Shown one piece after another: positions 6,781 through 10,000 of a DNA stretch of 10,000 bases. The notes below the pieces were generated by a model. It ran no database searches. It was not told where the DNA came from and saw only the letters and a program-made list of their open reading frames with translations. A program made the position numbers and the translations under genes. Every line of letters begins with the position of its first letter. Positions within the stretch are counted from its first letter, which is position 1. Source of the stretch: Trachelipus rathkii (Eukaryota > Arthropoda > Malacostraca > Isopoda > Trachelipodidae); assembly GCA_015478945.1 (NCBI GenBank), contig JABUQX010099296.1, positions 12,501 to 22,500 on the forward strand, written 5' to 3'.

Positions 6781-7872
6781 TTAATGATTCTTAATTTCAC
6801 TTGCTTTTATATACGAGTTAAACTTGTCAGGATATCCTACCCATTTAACCAAGTACTGTTTATTTCGCCCCTTTCCTTTCGAACCTAATATCTTTTCAAT
6901 TTTATACACATTACTTTCAGGATTGAAGCGTATTTTTTGTATTTCCTGTTTATAAAAACCGCCTTTTATCTTTTCACCGTATAAATCCTCCAAATAATAT
7001 AATTTTAAGCCGTCATAAGGGAAGTCTCGAATATTGTGAACTTTGAAAACCTCTGTAGACCACCCTGACTCATAGCCTTTCCTAAACCTTTCAGCCTCTC
7101 TGGAGACTCGTACATAATCACCTATGCATACACCTGAATTATCCTTTATTTTCCTGACTCTTCGTTGTGAATGATCCACCATCGTAGGCTTTATTTTCGA
7201 CATTTCTAGAGGGGTAGATTTTATAGTTCTATGGAACGATCTATTATAAGAATGAGCAAGGTCTTGTAGTATGTCAATATACTTAAAAGTGTTCATGCGG
7301 GTAAAGTACCGGTGCATTTTCTCCTTGATAGTACGCTGTACTCTTTCAACTATAGCTGCTTTATTCACTGAGAATGTATTGTAATACCCCATGTCGTGCT
7401 CTTTAACTAATTCTTGAAATTCACGACCTAGAAACTCACTGCCTTGGTCAGTCCACAGCATTCTTGGCCATCGCTTGTCACCCTCTATAATTTCTCTCAA
7501 CGCCTCAGATACACTTCGTGACTTTTTATCTTTTAAAGGTTTTAACCATAAATATCTAGAATACACATCAATGGTAAAAAGTATGTATTGATACCCTCCG
7601 TTGTACGAGCTGTATTTAACCATCTCGGATAAATCCAGCTGCCATACGCTATCGAGACAGGGGGCTACGGTTTTCCGGGTAGGAAATTTTCTGCGAACAG
7701 GTTTATGTAGAGTGAAAGCCTCCTCACCTTCTAGATATGCTTTCAACTCTTTCCGTCCAATGTCCGGAAACCTCGAGGCAAACCTTGTGAATCCACCATA
7801 GCTATTAGGCTCCTTCACATCGTAATAATACTTATCAACCACTTCCTTAGCCTCCATGGTGTCTACTGGCAT
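6781..7872 (-). CDS. Retrovirus-type integrase with chromodomain
   Basis: The element's DDE integrase, which inserts its DNA into host chromosomes. 363 residues from ATG at 7872; the ATG at 7857 (residue 6) lies in a much better ACCATGG context and is the likelier start. The N-terminal YYYDVKEPNSYGGF and FTLHKPVRRKF blocks are typical of Polinton integrases. The catalytic core shows Asp80 (QLDLSEM), Asp142 (WTDQGSEF) and Glu176 (KAAIVER), so the triad is intact. An SH3-like DNA-binding part follows (GDYVRVSREAERFRKGYES, about 251-315), then a chromodomain (about 321-360) with cage aromatics Tyr323, Trp344 and Tyr347. No retroviral HHCC zinc finger is seen. The chromodomain suggests targeting to methylated histone marks, as in chromoviruses. 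No stop or frameshift is present, although neighbours are broken. Confidence 0.93.
   Translation of the reverse strand: MPVDTMEAKEVVDKYYYDVKEPNSYGGFTRFASRFPDIGRKELKAYLEGEEAFTLHKPVRRKFPTRKTVAPCLDSVWQLDLSEMVKYSSYNGGYQYILFTIDVYSRYLWLKPLKDKKSRSVSEALREIIEGDKRWPRMLWTDQGSEFLGREFQELVKEHDMGYYNTFSVNKAAIVERVQRTIKEKMHRYFTRMNTFKYIDILQDLAHSYNRSFHRTIKSTPLEMSKIKPTMVDHSQRRVRKIKDNSGVCIGDYVRVSREAERFRKGYESGWSTEVFKVHNIRDFPYDGLKLYYLEDLYGEKIKGGFYKQEIQKIRFNPESNVYKIEKILGSKGKGRNKQYLVKWVGYPDKFNSYIKASEIKNH
6782..6813 (-). promoter_or_regulatory. Core promoter of penton, overlapping the integrase end
   Basis: TATATAAAAG (6813-6804) lies inside the last codons of the integrase. TCATT (A at 6785) overlaps the integrase stop codon, 28 nt from the box, and TCAGT (A at 6778) lies 35 nt from it. 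The penton ATG follows at 6762. Confidence 0.5.
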
Positions 7873-7937
7873 GTTTCTATCAACATTTTAATATATATAT
7901 ATTATATGATATATATATATATAGTATATATATTATA

Positions 7938-7983
<46 letters not shown>

Positions 7984-8236
7984 TAACAGGAAATATAAAA
8001 CATAGTGGATTAATAATGATGAATTTATTAATTTATTCACAAAGTGAGTAAAGTTGTAACAATGAACAAATTATAATTATATATATATTATATATATTAT
8101 TATATATATATAGTATAATATATATATTATAATAATATTATATATATAATATATATATATATATTTATATTATATATATATATATTATTATAAATATAAT
8201 TAAATTTTAATATTTAATAACACCAACAGCGTGACT
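7873..8236. repeat. TA-rich gap between integrase and its upstream neighbour
   Basis: Two TA tracts (about 7890-7980 and 8075-8215) flank about 95 bp of ordinary A/T-rich sequence. No coding frame is seen. All genes here run leftward, so this gap must hold the integrase promoter and the 3' end of the upstream gene, but no clear TATA box can be picked out of the TA background. Confidence 0.8.
8024..8037 (-). terminator. Two tandem AATAAA hexamers
   Basis: Minus-strand AATAAA occurs at 8037-8032 and 8029-8024, about 200 nt beyond the stop of the gene at 8237. They are plausible polyadenylation signals for that transcript, though A/T-rich background makes chance likely. Confidence 0.35.
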
Positions 8237-9102
8237 TTATGAATAATGCCATTTAAGACTGGCGAACGGGTCTTTTCTTTTTCTTCCTTTAACCACCCGT
8301 TTGAATTTATCTGAAGCGTAGGACATGCCTGAAGGACTAGAATCGGGCCTTGGCGTTTTAGGAATATCATCCAAGTCTGCTAATCTGCGCGTGTGTTCAA
8401 GATTAAAGAGCGGGGAAAATTTATAGTCTGAAGCTCTTGCTTGATTGTAGGCCATCCTGTTACAGCGCTCTTCTTCTTCCAATCGCGCGAGAGATCAGCT
8501 ATTAAATCCACAATGTTTGACCCTTTAACTATCTCATCATCAATAATGATTTGACCTAACTCATTCCAAGTTATTTGTTCTTTTAAAATATTATAGAGAG
8601 TTAGACCTGATCTGCGAGCCCTGGCTGGCAAGCTCTCCTCTAGGATATTTCTTAAGCTGTCTTCGATCTTCATCTCAGGTTTGACTTCTTGTGGCAAAAT
8701 TGTTTCCTTTACGTCAGACTTATTTAGTGGTCCCTTTAGATGCAAATCCTTGAGACTTAATAATTTCTGCATTGCATCTTGGTATAAGATACGCTTCTCA
8801 TGGATGTTAATGTCTGAATTTAATATCCGATACACCTCTTGCTCGTAATTGCTTATCTGTTCAACTTTAGGGTCGAACAAGCTGTAAGGCAGAGCTGGCT
8901 GCTGAATTTGTGCAGCGCTCAAAGGTTGTTGATTCTCTAGAGAGAAATGATGCTGATGATTGGGGGGTGGAAATTGCAGTGAGGACGACACCGCGTAAGC
9001 CTGTGATTGTGTAGGCTGAGTGGTGGGTCTCTGCAACGATGAAGTAGTATTACATTTCATTTTCTCATACTCGTTAAACGGTAATACAGCGACCTTCCTC
9101 AT
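8237..9102 (-). pseudogene. Conserved Polinton/adintovirus protein of unknown role, frameshifted
   Basis: The start is the ATG at 9102 (MRKVAVLPFNEYEKMK), which overlaps the upstream stop as TAATG; the ATG at 9117 adds five unlikely residues. Residues about 20-75 are Gln/Pro/Ser-rich and probably disordered, and about 78-120 is a charged helical region. The block ITWNELGQIIIDDEIVKGS (from residue 177), then NIVDL, a Gly-Trp at 216-217 and an INFP near 227 follow a pattern I recall from an unnamed conserved protein of these elements. This frame stops at 8380-8382. A second frame (open from 8482) continues with PKTPRPDSSPSGM and a basic tail, RKRKDPFASLKWHYS, to TAA at 8237, which fits the expected C-terminus. 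A one-base shift is therefore likely near 8383-8400. Two overlapping genes are the alternative. The function is not known; a virion role is a guess from context. Confidence 0.65.
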
Positions 9103-9104
9103 TA
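9100..9104 (-). promoter_or_regulatory. TAATG stop/start overlap, small basic gene to MRKV gene
   Basis: The TAA at 9104-9102 shares its last base with the ATG at 9102-9100, the same arrangement as at 9427-9431. It decides the start of the downstream protein (MRKVAVLPF) over the ATG at 9117. Confidence 0.6.
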
Positions 9105-9429
9105 TGAAGATATCCACTTGGTAATCAGAGGAGCAATAACTGAGAAAAGTAGAGGCAGGAATACACCACCCCCCTTCTGCAACACCTTCTTTTTATTTTT
9201 CAGATGCTTTATGTTACGGGAGAGTTTTTTAATGGTGTTTCTATGTCGACGCAGCTTCACCTTCTGAGGTCTGTTTAAAGGAACATTACCCTTTTATAAG
9301 ATTTAAGCAGAGTTCACATACGCACTGGATGAACTTCTCATCATCACAGATTATTTTGCGCTTTTCAGCCGGTTTCAGCTTTTTAAATCTTTTTATAAGA
9401 GGTAAATACTTTACAACTAAACTACTCAT
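9102..9429 (-). pseudogene. Small basic/hydrophobic conserved element protein, frameshifted
   Basis: The ATG at 9429 overlaps the ATPase stop (TAATG). The first frame gives 47 residues (from MSSLVVKYLPLIKRFKKLKP through a Cys-containing helix) and stops at 9286-9288. From about 9290 a second frame continues with NVPLNRPQKVKLRRHR, a Lys/Asn-rich helix, then QKGGG and a hydrophobic stretch VFLPLLFSVIAPLI, to TAA at 9102. Both halves match the layout of a small conserved protein I recall from Polintons (helical start, K/R-rich middle, QKGG, hydrophobic end), so a one-base shift in the A/G run at 9289-9295 has split it. A basic plus amphipathic tail suggests DNA or membrane contact, for example a minor virion component; no function is established here. 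Each half is too short to stand out alone. Confidence 0.65.
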
Positions 9430-9431
9430 TA
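9427..9431 (-). promoter_or_regulatory. TAATG stop/start overlap, ATPase to small basic gene
   Basis: The ATPase stop TAA (9431-9429) shares its last base with the next ATG (9429-9427). Such overlaps are compatible with reinitiation on a polycistronic transcript or with tightly packed separate transcripts. The junction also fixes the start of the small gene. Confidence 0.6.
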
Positions 9432-10000
9432 TTCAGGAATGTACACAGTTTCTATCTCATGCGGTAGAATGTTGGTGCGGAGCAGGACTCTATGCGTGTT
9501 CCTAGGATGAAGTTCACACAGCAAGTATCCGTACGGGTCCGAAGTAACTTCTTTATATACTTTCAAGAACTCTTTTCTTGCTGACGGGAACATCTGCGAC
9601 CCTAGAACATTGACCTGACTCATATCTCTTCTTTGACCAAACAGGATCAGATACTGAGTGTTTAAAGAAACAGTCCTCATGTGCCTGCTTTGATGAAAAA
9701 TGTTCTGTGTAATGAAAAATACAGATATATTTAAATGATGGGAATACACCGTAAACGTCTCAGCTATATCTTCGTTTAACTTGTGCAGCATGTCGTCCAG
9801 AACTATAACTTTATGACCTTGTACATTTTCCAATGATTTAATATCGTATACACCTTCATGGAATTCTACTATATTATTATATTCATTAAACTTCTCCTGG
9901 AATACACTATAGCACCAGATTATTTTCACAGGTGTATGCTCAAAAATTCCACCATCCTTTAATATGTTTAACAGCAGAAAGGTTTTCCCGCAGCCTGTGG
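9429..10000 (-). CDS. Genome-packaging ATPase (FtsK/HerA, A32-like), 5' end outside window
   Basis: This ATPase drives DNA into the preformed capsid. The frame is open to the window edge: TGCGKTF, the Walker A loop, is encoded at about 9978-9998, VIVLDD (Walker B) at about 9792-9809, and a FFITQNIFHQ sensor-like block with SLNTQYLILFGQRRD follows, all characteristic of the FtsK/HerA branch used by adenovirus-like elements and poxvirus A32. The internal GTG at 9929 is not a start; the real one lies beyond 10000. About 190 codons are visible. The stop TAA (9429-9431) overlaps the next ATG by one base. Confidence 0.88.
   Translation of the reverse strand, partial: TGCGKTFLLLNILKDGGIFEHTPVKIIWCYSVFQEKFNEYNNIVEFHEGVYDIKSLENVQGHKVIVLDDMLHKLNEDIAETFTVYSHHLNISVFFITQNIFHQSRHMRTVSLNTQYLILFGQRRDMSQVNVLGSQMFPSARKEFLKVYKEVTSDPYGYLLCELHPRNTHRVLLRTNILPHEIETVYIPE

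Noticed and set aside
7601..7801. Plus-strand ORF of 66 codons
   Set aside because: Antisense shadow of the integrase N-terminal region.
9551..9559. TATATAAAG on the minus strand within the ATPase as a promoter for the downstream genes
   Set aside because: No TCATT or TCAGT initiator is found at the proper distance, and the codons are well explained by the ATPase.

Overview
The window reads as eukaryotic (metazoan) DNA carrying most of an integrated virus-like element of the Polinton/Maverick-adintovirus group. The host side is dominated by microsatellites: long TA, TTA, CTT and GA tracts fill the first 2.1 kb and TA tracts recur later. Such compound GA/TTA/CTT arrays recall decapod crustacean genomes, but that placement is a guess from composition only. 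All recognisable genes lie on the minus strand.

Layout from the right end leftward, which is the direction of transcription: the 3' part of a packaging ATPase (9429 to the window edge, Walker A visible at the edge); a small basic/hydrophobic protein (9102-9429, split by a frameshift); a conserved element protein starting MRKVAVLPF (8237-9102, split by a frameshift); a TA-rich gap (7873-8236); a retrovirus-type integrase with a C-terminal chromodomain (6781-7872); a penton-like minor capsid protein (5812-6762); a previously easy-to-miss 59-residue ORF (5631-5810); a basic pX-like core protein (5224-5625); the double-jelly-roll major capsid protein (3801-5122, one clear and one probable frameshift); and an adenovirus-type cysteine protease whose catalytic part (2982-3305) is separated from a probable N-terminal fragment (3715-3816) by about 400 bp of non-coding sequence. 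Between 2.1 and 2.8 kb lies an unrecognised island with an ORF interrupted by TAG.

The gene set is a virion morphogenesis kit (major and minor capsid, core protein, maturation protease, packaging ATPase) plus an integrase. DNA polymerase B and terminal inverted repeats are not in the window and would be expected outside it. Gene packing is viral: two TAATG stop/start overlaps, a 1-nt gap and a 5-nt gap. Three genes are preceded by a similar core promoter (TATATAA, then TCATT about 28-32 nt downstream), and several stop codons sit inside AATAAA. Integrase, penton, 59-residue ORF and pX are open, while four other loci carry frameshifts or a break. This suggests a fairly recent, partly decayed endogenous copy, or an assembly with indel errors; the sequence alone cannot decide.
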